Part shown: positions 10,979-22,756 of the stretch, piece by piece
Position numbering within the stretch: position 1 is the first letter of the stretch
How the letters are laid out: each line of letters opens with the position of its first letter
Source of the DNA: Cephalotrichum gorgonifer
Lineage: Eukaryota; Ascomycota; Sordariomycetes; Microascales; Microascaceae
Direction: 5' to 3'
DNA length: 64,000 bases
Assembly (NCBI GenBank): GCA_900312665.1
Contig: ONZQ02000022.1
Span: 205,061 to 269,060 of the forward strand
Notes under the pieces: generated by a model
The model's database searches: none
What the model saw: only the letters and a program-made list of their open reading frames with translations
What the model was told of the DNA's origin: nothing
Translations under genes and position numbers: made by a program

Positions 10979-12203
10979 ATGCGGGTACCAGTCATCCCAG
11001 ACCAGGTGACCCTTGCCGACGCGCCCCCAAGCTCCCCCGAGTTCATCATGTTAGTTACCTGTCCCCGCCGCCCACCCTCAGCTCCCCGCAAGTCCCTGAT
11101 CTAACAGAGAACACAGAAAGAAACCTCACGACGAGTCCAGATACCGAGCCAAGCAATGGAGTTCTCCCGACTCTTCCACAGCACCGAGAACCACCAAGAT
11201 GACCACCTCAGAGGGCACCGCCAAGAAGCGCGTCTTCAGAACATACAGCAAGAGAGACAGCTCAACTTCGACCTTAGCTAGCACACCCGAACGTGCCGCT
11301 AAGAGGCAGAAGAGCGAACCGACCTCTACGGCCCCCCTGTCCGCCACCGCGGAGGCCCCGCCAAAGGCGGAAAAGAAGAGAAAGGCGCACGCCACGATTG
11401 ACGGGTACTTCCGCGCATCGAGCGACGCGTCATCCTCGACGCCATCTGTGAGCTCCGGGCCGACGTCTTCAGATAGTATCCTCACGCCCGATAGTGACGA
11501 GCCGGGACGGTCGCGTTCGTTACCTTCGTCGCCACCCGCGAGACGCTGGACGAGTCCGAGGAGGTTGAGGTTTCGGCCTTCGCTGATACCCATTTCCGGG
11601 AATGAGCAGGAGGGGCATGCTCCGCCGAGTGTGGAGGACAGTACGGGGAAGCGCAAGCGGGGTAATGCGATGGAGGAGCCAGAGGGGCCCCTGGCCCGTC
11701 CTACGAAGTCGAGCCGTGGAGACGAGGAGAAGGGGAAGGATGCAGCTGGGCGGGTAGAGGGTCAGGATCTCCGCCCGACAGGCCAAGATGACGTTGGTAT
11801 GGTGGAGAGAGAATCCGCAAACGGTCTACCAGATTCGACCAGCGGCGATGGCCGGCCGGCGACTCCCTTGCCACTCGATAACCCCGTGCCCGGTTACGCC
11901 ATGCCGTACAGCTACTACCTCTCCTCCGCCCACCCTCGACCCTCGCCCCTAGCGTCGACTGCCTCCAAGAAACACACGCGCAAGATCCAGACGACGCTCA
12001 ACCTGTCGACGAAGCTGCCGTTTAAGGAATGTAAGCTGTGCGACACGGTTTATAACCCGCTCCACGCCGCGGATGTCAAGCTCCATCAGACGATGCATGC
12101 GAGGAAGTTGGCGGCTAGCAACAAGGTTAATGGTGGGGAGAGTGAGGAAGGAAAGCGGGGCATCGGTAAGACGAGAGGAAGGACGAAGGGCTTGAAGTTA
12201 TGA
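10979..12203 (+). CDS. Eco1/ESCO-like zinc-finger protein lacking the acetyltransferase domain
   Basis: Proposed exons are 10979-11049 and 11108-12203 (intron GTTAGT..AACAG), giving 388 residues; a shorter model starts at the ATG at 11199. The splice keeps the frame open, which supports the upstream exon. The protein has an Eco1-like basic start (KKRVFRTYSKR), a PIP-box-like element HATIDGYF for PCNA, a long disordered Ser/Pro/Glu region, and near the C-terminus QTTLNLSTKLPFKECKLC followed by CKLCDTVYNPLHAADVKLH and HQTMHARKL. This is the C2H2 finger that precedes the acetyltransferase fold in cohesin acetyltransferases. The protein then ends after a basic tail, with no acetyl-CoA-binding domain in the remaining or downstream sequence. 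It may be a paralogue acting as a PCNA/cohesin adaptor or a truncated gene. The finger assignment is firm; function is not. Confidence 0.7.
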
Positions 12204-12753
12204 GTGAATGGGCCATATTTCGGAGCGGTCCTGGGAAGAGTTGTCTTGGACTTAGGCTTGGAGTACTGGGTAGCGGAGTTTAGTATACCACGGTTGCATT
12301 TGCATAGCGATTGTTTAGCGACGGATACAGAGTGGGACTCATATCGAGAGGCGTGAGTATTTATTCTTCCAGCGGGTAGGCCTTCGTCTCAGTCGAGCAG
12401 TGGCGGAATAGGGAGTAATAGTAGCATATCCGAATAGACAGCGTTACGTTGATTCGATTCCACAGAAAATACACAGTTGTCCCAGCTATGCAATACTAAT
12501 GTGTTTGTCTTGACCTATTCCCTGGCCTGGCGGACCTGCTTCCTGGCTCAGGTCTGGGAGCGGGAGCACACCCATCAACAGGCCATGAGAATCCAGACCT
12601 TATCTTGCCTCGTCACAGGCCTGCCTAATCGATGGTGAGGGGAAAAGGAAATTCCGATTGTAATTCATATTTCAAGTCCCGTTATTATGGTCGAACCTGG
12701 CTGCTGGAGGAGGATGGGTGAAACTCGGCAAAAGAACAAGCGCAAAAAAGAAT
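12204..12753. other. intergenic region, nothing seen
   Basis: No coding frame or repeat supported. This is the 3' flank of the Eco1-like gene and the downstream flank of the tRNA-Leu gene. Confidence 0.4.
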
Positions 12754-12854
12754 TGATAACAGTGAGATTCGAACTCACGCCATGAAACCATGACCAGGAA
12801 TTACTTGTTAAGGTAACCTTAACCTGGCGCCTTAGACCGCTCGGCCATGTTACC
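12754..12854 (-). tRNA. tRNA-Leu(AAG) with an intron
   Basis: On the minus strand the acceptor stem GGTAACA pairs with TGTTATC, followed by discriminator A (12754). The anticodon stem is CCAGG/CCTGG with loop TTAAGG..T, so the anticodon is AAG. A 17-nt intron (about 12800-12816) follows position 37 and carries CCTTAA, complementary to the anticodon region, as in canonical pre-tRNA introns. A long variable arm and the T-arm GTGAG-TTCGAAT-CTCAC are present, typical of class II leucine tRNAs. Mature length is about 84 nt before CCA. Confidence 0.93.
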
Positions 12855-13250
12855 ATTGTTCTATAAGGGCTTTGGGTCGGTTACTAACTTAAGAGGCCCC
12901 TCCCACAGTCCGACAATTTTCTCTCCATCTCAGATAATCATTTACGAAGAGACTCACTAACACGGCTACAATAGCGACTTTGGGTAGTACGTACATCATT
13001 TTCGCCTTCTTCGCAGTACTTCGAGTGACTTGATCCAAATTGAAGTATACACAATCTACGCTAAAATTTGGTATGGGATAAGGTATTCATCGAACGCTGT
13101 AGTTATGAAATGTTTAGCTATGCTTTTCTATGCTGGGTGCTCTCTATTAATGCTCCATGGCCCCTTGGTCTATGCGTATAAACCACTTGTATCCTTGCCA
13201 ACCTCCCTGCAAAGGTGGGGAGAAACATGTAAGTTAACCTCCCCTCTGAT
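12855..13250. other. intergenic region, nothing seen
   Basis: Somewhat AT-rich; no supported gene. It holds the upstream flank of tRNA-Leu and the 3' flank of the MFS gene. Confidence 0.4.
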
Positions 13251-14949
13251 CTATTTGTCTTGCGCCGTCTCGTACTTGCTCATCCTCCTCAACGCTTTCC
13301 CCCACCTGAAGAAGGCCCATGGCACCGGCAGGAGAGCGAGGGCAATAAATCCGAGCAGGCTGGTTGCCCACGAGATGCCCAGTCTAGTATATACTTCGAA
13401 ACATCTGTCAGCAACGGAACATAATATTTTATCAGTGTTATATGGAGTTGGAAAGGCTTACATTGTATGGCAAATAGGGGGAAAGCGCCTGCCAAACCGT
13501 AGCGTGCCAGGCTGTTTGCGCTTCCAGCGCTGGCAACCGTCGACCCTATGTATACGTCGGTGATATACTGGATGGTGGCCACGAAGACGCAAAGGTTCCC
13601 CCAGGCGAATATCGCAATGGCCACGGTAGGACTCGCCCAGCTTATATCTTTCCTAGCCGTCCACGCTAACCAAAACAGACCCACCGGCAACCCGACACTG
13701 CCGATCATGGCTGGGTATAGGCGATATTCCGGAGGGACCTCCCGTGGGGGGTGTCTCCTCGCTCGGGGAAGATAGAGGACCACATTGCAGATCAAGACGG
13801 TGACTGCCCCAAGGATGCATCCGACGACGATTGAGATGAAGACCAGCCCCTGCTGCTCCATGCTGAAGTCATAAACGGACCTGAAAATGAACGGAACGGC
13901 CGCGAAGAATGTGAAGAGTGTGGCGAACTCGCACGCCACGTACAGGCAGATGAGTCCGACGATGGGTTCCGTGAACATCATGTGGAGCGGGCGTAGGAGA
14001 GCTATGGTGAGGAACATGCCGATGCGGGCTTTCAGGGGCTCCCGTTCGGCGACGGGCAGGCCGAGTTGCTTCGCCCGGCGACGTTTCAGGTTTGGGTGGT
14101 AGGTCTCGCTAGCCGCGAGAGAGGCGAGAATGGCGACAACGGCAAAGAAGATTAGGGTCCATTGGGTCCAACGCCAGCCCTTTCTAGCGACGACGAAAGA
14201 ACCTATGATAGGCCTTGGTGATAGTTAGAAATTTGCTTCGAAAGAGGGGGAAAGGGGAAGCACTCGTACCCAAATCCTGGACCTAGAAATGGCATCAAGA
14301 TGAATATGGTCGAAGGGATGGCGCGTTGAGCGGGTCTATACGTCTCATTGATAGTCCCCGGCGCAATCCCGAGGCTGGGGGAAAAACAAAATCCGGCGAT
14401 GAAGCGCAACAAACAAAGGGCACCGAAGTTATGGGTGAACCCGGCGCCCAGGGTGAAAAGTGCTCCCAATGGCGTGCTGATTAAATAAACGGGATACCTG
14501 CCCACCGTCTCCGACAGTGGACCGCCCACGACGGGGCCGAGACCCAAAGCGAAAACATACAGGGACAACGGCAGTATAGATTGTGTGGTTGTTACGCCAA
14601 ACTCCTCTTGAAACTGGGAACGTGCAGAGCTCGGGAGGGATGTCCCAACGGATCTAAACCTGTTAGCTTGTCACTCCCTCCATGATTCTGGCGCAGATAA
14701 TCCTTACGCAGTGAAGGCGGCGGTAGAGAGCATGAGCAGTTGGCGGAACTTCCTCTGGTTTGGCCAGTTATATGGGTTGTGGGGGTCGCTGTCCCAGTCC
14801 CAATGGTCAGGATTCGGCACAGCTTCCGGATCCGACCCGACAGCGGTCTTGGCGTCCGTTGTGGGTCGCGCCCCAGTTTCTTCGACTCCATTTTCGGGCT
14901 GCACCGCCCCAAGCTCGAGCCTGGGCTGATTAGTGTCTACGGTCGTCAT
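13251..14949 (-). CDS. MFS transporter, DHA1 (polyamine/drug) type
   Basis: Four exons: 14949-14708, 14659-14270, 14213-13462 and 13393-13251, with all junctions in frame; 508 residues. An ATG at 14970 would add seven residues. The hydrophilic N-terminus ends in the DPHNPYNWP motif typical of fungal DHA1 proteins. The motif A-like loop GGPLSETVGRYPVYL lies between helices 2 and 3, and there are twelve hydrophobic segments in two halves separated by a basic loop (KRRRAKQLGL). The last short exon (LGISWATSLLGFIALALLPVP) provides the twelfth helix, as in family members. It is a proton-coupled exporter of the plasma membrane; the substrate cannot be told from sequence. Confidence 0.88.
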
Positions 14950-14970
14950 ACTGCGAATATATATCTTCAC

Positions 14971-15797
14971 GAACAGCAGACCTCAGAATGGATGAGAGCT
15001 TCATAAAAAAAAAATGGAAAGCATTTTCTTTTTAAAATATTAAGTGACTGGTCCCCAATTCCGTGTTAACCGCATTTCAAATCCGCATTTCTAATCCGGC
15101 CTCTCAGCGCGTTGTTTGGGATTACTGATCAGCCGAGGCAATGGGAAGGGGCGTGCGCGGGTGACGACAATTGGGAAGGAAGTCAATTTGCCCAAACCGT
15201 CATTAGCGTTAGCTCTTCGTCACCGCTATGTCAACTAGGCAATAATAGAGTTTTATTCCGTGCTACCGGGTTTACCACCTAAAATACGGGAATTATACTC
15301 AGTTAACCAGCTACCTGTAAGAACGGCCGGCCCTGGCAGCAACTTCCCATAAATGGGTCCGAGCGCCAACAATTGTCAGCGCCAGTCGGGCTGCGGTGAG
15401 CTCACCTATTGGGTTCAGTAGCGTCTATGGGCGGTAGGCAGGAGGGGAGTGAGCTGTGGTGGTCAACCATTTCCTAACGTCGTCTCGGAGCGGACGTGCC
15501 ACAAAGCTCACGACTACCACACCGACGCCAGAGATATCGACTGGGAGTAGGAGCCAGGGTCGTTCTGTGAAGACTACTACGGCCACTTTGAGATCAACAG
15601 GTGGTAAGCCCTCGGGAGGGATGGAGCCTCAAGTCATGGTCTACACGGCCAGTATGCTCGCCGAGGGGAGGGCAGCCCTACATCACGCCAAAACTATAAG
15701 GCCTGTAAGGGCCCTCGCTCGTCTCACGTGCCGTATTGTGGGTGCTTATACAGGCTGACGATCATTCTGACAGATCCTTGCGTATCTTACTACGATG
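14971..15797. other. intergenic region, no supported gene
   Basis: Contains a plus-strand frame of 100 codons (15456-15758) rich in Ser/Thr and a minus-strand open stretch of about 57 codons; neither has a domain. Slightly AT-rich in the left part. It may contain decayed sequence like the adjacent kinase remnant. Confidence 0.35.
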
Positions 15798-16890
15798 CTA
15801 ACCCGTCTCGTTTGGACCGGGTAGCCGGACAGTTACCGAGGTTGACATAATGGTGTATTCCTGTGAAAAAATAGTCGGTACATAATAATTGATAAGGTTG
15901 CCACAATTTCCGGCCAGGACGAGTCTATACCTTCGCACCCCCAGCCCGCAAAATACGTCCAATATACCTCCGAACATGCTCATCCTTACCATCTCGAGAT
16001 CAACCGTCACCCCCAGTTTCAGAAGCTCCTCCATATCCTCTCCTTCCAAACCATCCTTTCCGGTATACAGTTCCCAAGTCGAAATAGCCAGCGCATACCA
16101 ATCATCCGCAATCGCAGGCGGCCCCCCGCCTAGCCGAGTCAAGGCCGCAAAACCGTCCCATCCTGAAGCCGTACGAAACTGGCACACTTGACATTCCCTC
16201 GTACTAACCCGAACTGCTTATGCAACCGCGACAGCAGCCGAACCATCTCATACCTCACGGCGGCTCGCTCCCCCAACTCCACCGTTCTGAAGTTGAACGG
16301 GGTGGCAAGTTCCATGACAAGGCCGTCAGTCTATTACACGGGTCACGCGGTAGACGGGCGTGATGCAGCAGTCCCCCGCCACCTTCATGAATTGGTACTC
16401 GCGCTCGCGGGCCTACATCCTATAAACCAGATCACCACTCCCGCCGACTGCGATAACCTCGAGGCGCTCGTGACGCAGAATGTCATGGCTAGCTGTGACT
16501 GTCTCCAGAAGCTGATATGGGCAGAGAGTGGGCGGGTTGTGATTCTTAGAGATGTCATCGACTTTGGCGACGATGTCGGATGAAGGGGGGCGTAAGGGAG
16601 TTCTTCTCAATCACTTTCGAGCTGCCATCGACATGCGTGGCAAAGTCATGAATGTCGGTATCCGAATCCGTGACCCGCTACGGATGATATCTGGGCGCTT
16701 CGACTTCTTCCGGGCTGTCGCGGCTTCACCAGTAACGATTCTTGTCCCCACAGTTTAGCCCTGCCAAGCCTACCTTTCAACAAGCCGAACGAAGTCACCG
16801 TGGGGATGCATAATCGCCCAGTCTGTCGAGTCGTATGTTACGAGTAACGGAGCCCCATCGTCTTCCCATGGTCGGTCCCCCAGCCCAGCT
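15798..16890 (-). pseudogene. decayed protein-kinase-like gene
   Basis: Reading the minus strand from about 16890, pieces of one fungal kinase-fold family appear in order but in different frames: GAPLLVTYDSTDWAIMHPHG; PTLCPYQLLETV and RLEVIAVGGSGDLVYR; an in-frame TAG at 16413-16415; EREYQFMKVAGDCCITPVYR; a frame change; the hinge-like LVMELATPFNF; RYEMVRLLSRLHKQFGLVRG and GNVKCASF (catalytic-loop position, normally HGDVK.AN); another frame change; DDWYALAISTWELYTGKDG and the C-terminal GVTVDLEMV. At least one stop and two frameshifts break the gene, and the catalytic HxD is lost (RGN), so it cannot make an active kinase. Confidence 0.7.
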
Positions 16891-17785
16891 ATTAAGCCGT
16901 CCCTATATTGTGCACCAGCTCCGATGGCGGCAATCCCGAATTAGTATTAGTGCGCGGGGGGCTATGCGGACCTCTGTGATCGTGGTGGAGTGTTTCTGCT
17001 CCGAGCATCCACCTTCCTCTCTCTAACGGCTATCTTAGAAGTTTGACGAGCAAAAACTGAGTGGACCGGGAAGATTCTACTCTCCGCGCATCGTACGCAT
17101 GGCACCCACCCTCTTGTCGCATCCAGCGTTGCCATTGGCGCAATTTTAGCAAGCAATCGGCGTCCTCCCTACTACAATTCGGAACACTACCTCCGTCTCG
17201 CCTCATGGTTTCTTTATATCTTGAGATGGCGGAAGGTTGTTTCAACCTGACGGCGCCCGGTCACCACTAACCCGAACCCGAGATCAAACAGCGATCTTGT
17301 CCGTCCCATCTATCCATTCACGCAGCGTGTCTATACGCGGATTATGAAACAATATCCCCACAGCAGGGGCCAAGCTAGACCCTAGCCCCACAGAGCCCCT
17401 TCTCAAACGCGACGTCGTATTCTAGAACCCAGCGGCGCTTCCCCATGCCGTAAATGTTTATAGTAGTGGTCCCCTTAATATTGGACCAATCCCTGCATTC
17501 CGCGTAATTATCCACCAATGCCATGGGGAGGGGCTACTTGCTTGACAACGTGAGCTGGAGCCGCACCACGGATATTGGAGGATGTCGTCCGGGGGAGGCC
17601 TGGTGGCCGCCAGGTTGTCGGGAAGGACGGAGATGTGCTGTTAGTGCGGTCCCCGTGTAGTTGCCAAAACTCACCGGTGGAGCTGGCACTGGTTTTTTTG
17701 TCGGACTACTACCAAGTATATATCTTTCTGTCTTAGACCTTCCCTTCCCTGGCTAACTTACACTTCCTTTCTTCATTTGTTCAAA
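16891..17785. other. intergenic region and metalloprotease promoter
   Basis: No supported gene. A TATA-like run (GTATATAT) lies near 17717-17724, followed by a pyrimidine-rich leader, about 60-70 bp before the protease ATG at 17786. Confidence 0.4.
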
Positions 17786-18922
17786 ATGCACTTCACATCA
17801 CAGACGGCCCTCCTTGCCCTGGCATCTGCTGCCTCGGCCTTTGACCTCTCCAAGGCAAATGACCTAGACGGCACCGTGTGGCCGGCCACTTCTCCGGCCG
17901 GCTCCCGCCTGGGAGCGCGGTGGAACCGCCCCATCAAGCGCCAGGAGGGATGGAATCCTCCTTCTAGTCTCGTCACGCCGCTACAGCAGGTGTGGGATCA
18001 CTGTGTTAACACTTACACGGATGGCCTCTTCGGCTTTAAGAACTATGGCTGGGACCAGATCATGGCCACTCAGGGGTAAGCCTCTCCCTCTCCCCCCTCT
18101 CCCCCCGCTATAATGGCTATAACTGAGCTAAAACCGCCCTGGATTGGTCAAGTAAAATCAACGTCTGCGTGAGATGGGAATCCGATACCCCCGTCTCCGA
18201 GGCCCAGCGCGCCCAAATCTCCACCGTTGTCAACCAACAGTACCAGCGCTGGTTCGAATGGCTCTACGGCTTCGACAACTTCCCTTTCCAAGAAGTCTCC
18301 ACCTCCGTCGTCGGCTGGGCGGTAAAGGACGCCTCCCTCCTGCAAGGCTCCACCGCTGGCATCGACGTCTACACCGACCGGGACGGCGAGGGCGCCCCAC
18401 AGTGCGCGGAGTCCTGCGGGCGATTCTTCCATCAGGATGGTGACTATAGCGGGTGTCCGGGTGGTGCGGAGCGGCATTACGACAATTCGCTGTGGTTGAC
18501 GGACGGGATGCAGGGTGGCGCCGGGGGTGACTGGGGCCAACGGATCGGGGCGGAGTACTTCATACAGAGCCTAGGAGCGGAGAATATTCATATTCTCCTC
18601 CATGAGATGGGACATTCCTTTGGCTTAGATGATTGTGAGTTTCCATTATCCTTCCACCTTTACCCCTACTCTGATAGCTGAATGATATCGTCTAACATTG
18701 TATCATAGTCTACGGTAAGACTCTGCCTCCATCTTTCCCCTGTGGCCTTTTCCCTCCAGAAAATGGAAAAAGAAATACTAACGTGGCACAGACTGGACCC
18801 CCGCCGGCATCACTAACTTCATCATGCTCGCCGGTTCCTCGACAGAAGTCACCGAGTTCGACGGCTGGATGCTCCGAAACTGGTGGTACGAGCTATCCCG
18901 CCAGCGCGGCTGGCAGTCGTAG
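17786..18922 (+). CDS. secreted metzincin-type zinc metalloprotease
   Basis: Four exons: 17786-18075, 18153-18634, 18709-18714 and 18792-18922; 302 residues. Residues 1-19 form a signal peptide (MHFTSQTALLALASAASAF). A KR pair near residue 52 may be a Kex2 cleavage site. The zinc site is HEMGHSFGLDD (from His247), fitting HExxHxxGxxD, and FIMLAG downstream supplies the Met-turn. The third exon is only 6 nt (TCTACG); it is needed to join GLDD to FYDWTPAG in frame. The start is the first ATG before the hydrophobic segment. The protein is likely extracellular; the substrate is unknown. Exact protease family not assigned. Confidence 0.82.
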
Positions 18923-20283
18923 TCCCTGCTCGGGGGCTAGAATTTCGGTGGATGGTTGTAAGTAGCCGGTGTGCTTCGGCAACCCGGTTGGTGGCTGTGA
19001 TTCGGTGCGATTTCTCTTCTACTCGTATATTATTGGAAGCTGGTCTTGTATATATGGATTATTACAACTTGAATGCATACTTGTATTGGGCATTGCAACT
19101 TACAGTCACCAGGGAACACGCTTAGTAAGGCTCTGGGCGGTGGACCGTACCATGGATGGTGATATTTCGGAGGAAAATAATACCTGCGTCCATCCTGTTT
19201 TCCCACCCCTCTCAGACCCTTGCGAGGAAGTGGTGCGGGCTCTCGGATACATAAAGTTCCGCCCGGCTCGAAGCTCCTCCCTGTGATAGGAGTGCCCGCC
19301 ACATCCAACTAAGTTTCTGTGGGGTTGTCTGCTTCGAGGATTGACTCTCCTAAGGTCATTATTCTGTGTCACTGCGTGCCGAACGCTGGTGCCGTGCCAT
19401 CTTTGAGCTGGATAATACGACCAGGAAGGCTTACCAGACTCACTCACTTACCTCTGGAAGCTGGGAGGGCGTTTTGAACAGCGTTAGGGTTATCACTGTC
19501 TGGACCAGAAGGACAGTACGGTATTAACGGTAATCTGGTTGGGCTTGATCAGCATCGAGCCAAATCAGGATCGGTCTCTGGCTCTAATAATCTAAAAGAT
19601 GACAGAAGGAACAAAAAGTGGAACATACTGATACAACACTAGATATTTAATCGCAGGAGTGGCTATCCAAAATTGACAGGTCTTGCTGCCATAAAGCAGA
19701 TAATTTCTCCATGAGATGAGCGCTGGTTATAGTATGTTTGTAGGGTTTCTTATTACATTTATTATGCTGTGGTACTAGGTATATTCCATTCTGTTCTCAA
19801 TTATTGCAAAGCCTCGGTATACTATCCTAGAACATTTTGAAGCAGAACTATCCGCAGACTTTTCTCTTGGGCTTGCTGCTCTTGGGAAAGAACCCGAACT
19901 TCTTTTGATAGTAACTCTCAAAAGACGGCGAGATGGGAGGGATCACATAGTTATCATAGTATGATGTTTGCTATAGAGTAATATTTACATCTCTACCAAC
20001 GGAATATTATCATGAAACTTCTTGCTTGAACTCCATGTACACCAGTGTTTCCCTAATAGCACCATATAGCATAAGCTCTCGCCAGGGTACTGTTGACAGT
20101 ATAGGCAATTCGCTGATATCTATATGACTATGGGCTACTTTCAGGTTAAAATTTTAAGTTTACCCAGCTAAGAATAGTGATTTAAGGTATTAGACATGTC
20201 AATTTATTTCAAGTCTCAAATAGAAGAGCCTAACATGACAGTCAGCTGGAAGGAAGGGAGAGAAGGGAGATTTTAGTTTAAGG
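18923..20283. other. AT-rich intergenic region up to the assembly gap
   Basis: No supported gene. AT content rises to the right, as in RIP-affected repeat DNA, and the stretch ends in the N run. Confidence 0.45.
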
Positions 20284-20684
20284 NNNNNNNNNNNNNNNNN
20301 NNNNNNNNNNNNNNNNNNNNNNNNNNNNNNNNNNNNNNNNNNNNNNNNNNNNNNNNNNNNNNNNNNNNNNNNNNNNNNNNNNNNNNNNNNNNNNNNNNNN
20401 NNNNNNNNNNNNNNNNNNNNNNNNNNNNNNNNNNNNNNNNNNNNNNNNNNNNNNNNNNNNNNNNNNNNNNNNNNNNNNNNNNNNNNNNNNNNNNNNNNNN
20501 NNNNNNNNNNNNNNNNNNNNNNNNNNNNNNNNNNNNNNNNNNNNNNNNNNNNNNNNNNNNNNNNNNNNNNNNNNNNNNNNNNNNNNNNNNNNNNNNNNNN
20601 NNNNNNNNNNNNNNNNNNNNNNNNNNNNNNNNNNNNNNNNNNNNNNNNNNNNNNNNNNNNNNNNNNNNNNNNNNNNNNNNNNNN
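20284..20684. other. assembly gap (401 N)
   Basis: A run of N, followed immediately by a run of G. Real content and true length are unknown. AT-rich sequence on the left suggests a repeat that failed to assemble. Confidence 0.99.
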
Positions 20685-20844
20685 GGGGGGGGTATGGCCT
20701 TAGATAGAAGACATATCGGCTTTATAAGGGACACCCTAAGCTGATATTCATCTCTTCAGAATTCTCGAGGACCTCTACTACCCAGAGAACTTTCACAGTC
20801 TGCTCACAGCAGGGTTAATAAGAAACTCGTCACCGGTTCTTACA

Positions 20845-21687
20845 ATGGCATCTTTCGACCTCGGAGATAGCACAGAGACTGGCATATTGGCAGCCCCGGC
20901 CACATCTCAAAAACCCAACATGACCCCAGATTACGAGGTCAAGCTCCTGCTTAAGCCAAATATGGTCCTCAATTCTGATTACGAGCTCACAAGCACCATG
21001 CTCTCAGATTTCGGGATGCCAACAACCACCACAGATATGAACATCCAGTTCCTTGATACAGGCTCCAAGGAACTTTTTAACTCCGGTTGGAGCACTCGCA
21101 TCCGCAAGTTCAAAGATGAGAACGACTTTGAGCTTACCTACAAGAAGCGCTATCCGATCATAGGCGGTGACATCGATGACGCACTTACAACCGCCAATAA
21201 CGAGGGCTTTGATGCTGGAGATAGGAAGTACGACGCCCAGGTCGAGTGGGGCTACCAAAGGCAAACGCTCTCGATTAGCCGGAAGAAGTCAGCATCAGCT
21301 TCCGGCGTCAGTGGCACGGATCTGCCAGGCGAAGCCGACTCCCGTGTTATGCTGATCGACGAGGCTCCAGACAAGTTCGTCAACTTTGTGTCCCCAGGTT
21401 GGGGTACAGGGGTACTTGACAAGTCACGCATTTTTGGACCCATCCTTGCCAAGCGCTCGGTTGTTACCTGGGCCGACAAGAAGCTATATATCGAAGTTTG
21501 GCCGATTAAAAATGCTGAAAAGACGGGTTTGGAATATATTGTTGAGGCATCCTTTAAGACGAAGAGTTTTGCGATGGCTTCGTCGGGGCATCAAAATCTG
21601 GTCGCCTACCTCCAGGGCAAGGGCTGGTTGCTTCCGCAAGAGTCTGATAGGACGAAGCTTATTTTGGAGCGTTACTCGGGGATATAA
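20845..21687 (+). CDS. CYTH-like phosphatase/cyclase-fold protein
   Basis: Single exon, 280 residues. The protein has the spacing of a CYTH (adenylate cyclase/thiamine triphosphatase) tunnel fold: an N-terminal strand DYEVKLLLKPN (residues 29-39), then WSTRIRKFK (82-90) with paired basic residues, then FELTYKKRYPI (95-105), a later KLYIEVWPI strand, and a C-terminal EYIVEASFKTKSF. The usual ExExK signature is reduced to E-V-K at residues 31-33, so metal and triphosphate chemistry may differ or be lost. No signal peptide. It stands alone between the assembly gap and AT-rich DNA. Assignment rests on pattern, so another ligand-binding barrel is possible. Confidence 0.6.
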   Translation: MASFDLGDSTETGILAAPATSQKPNMTPDYEVKLLLKPNMVLNSDYELTSTMLSDFGMPTTTTDMNIQFLDTGSKELFNSGWSTRIRKFKDENDFELTYKKRYPIIGGDIDDALTTANNEGFDAGDRKYDAQVEWGYQRQTLSISRKKSASASGVSGTDLPGEADSRVMLIDEAPDKFVNFVSPGWGTGVLDKSRIFGPILAKRSVVTWADKKLYIEVWPIKNAEKTGLEYIVEASFKTKSFAMASSGHQNLVAYLQGKGWLLPQESDRTKLILERYSGI

Positions 21688-22756
21688 TTATTGTCAACTA
21701 CAGTTGCCATACTCTTTCTAAATCCAGGCTAAATTTGTACTACAATACACACCTTTTGGACCCTAGGGATACGAACTTAACCTTAGAATTGCTTCAATGG
21801 AACAATTATTTCTCCCTCACGCTTGGAGCCAAGGGCTGCGGGCTCTCCATATCTAGCAGCTAGCTTCGCCGGCAGACCTTCCCTCCGCCAACTGGCCCGG
21901 AGATAGAACCGTTACGCATCCTATGAATCCAGTATCTTCTTATTTCAATGTCATGATTTCACTATATCTCTAGATTCTTGTTATCACTGCGATGCCTTCT
22001 CCTACTATCCCGTTTTTGAATATCCACTTTGATTTCAGTATCCTATTACTTTTCAAGTATTACGAGACGCGAGTGGGAAGATGTACCCCTCGCAGATATA
22101 ACTTCTACAGTTTAGTTTTAGTACTGTATTAACTTCATAATCGGGGGCTTGTCACGCTCCTGATTAAGCTAAAGGCCGAGGGCCATCAGTCAGGGAGGAG
22201 GAACTTGGAAATAGCGACTGCGACTGCTCTCTTATCATCACCATCTTATCCTGACCAGCGTGTTATATTTGCATTATCATAGCCATCCTGGAATATCTAT
22301 CTTATCCTAGCTATCTCATCCTCGCCATCTCTTTATAGCTATATCTTGGTTATAAGCTTACTACCATTATCATATCATGCTATCATCCTATTATCCACTC
22401 TCCCTAGTCATATGTATGAGCGTGTAAGATTATCCTAGTATTATATGGTAAAAGTATTATATGGTAAAAGTATTATGTAGTATAGTGCCTCTGGAAAGGT
22501 TATTAGTGTCGATTTCATCTCTCTTATACCTATACATATCTTCCTTGTTCCGGTTATTTCATGCCCTCTTAGCATTGTTCACCATGAATCAATTATCGTT
22601 TCACCACAACGCTACGAAAATTGATAAAAGTAGTATATTCTCAAATCAACCCCAAAACCAAACCATTAATAAGCCCCCAGAGCCTTGTAAGCACACCCCC
22701 CCGCCCCATGTATGAGCCCGGGCGAGGCATTTGCCTTATAGAGCCACTAGAACGAA
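21688..22756. other. AT-rich intergenic region
   Basis: No supported gene. Between about 22240 and 22440 the plus strand is a degenerate repeat of TATC/CATC units. Its composition is like RIP-affected DNA. Confidence 0.4.
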
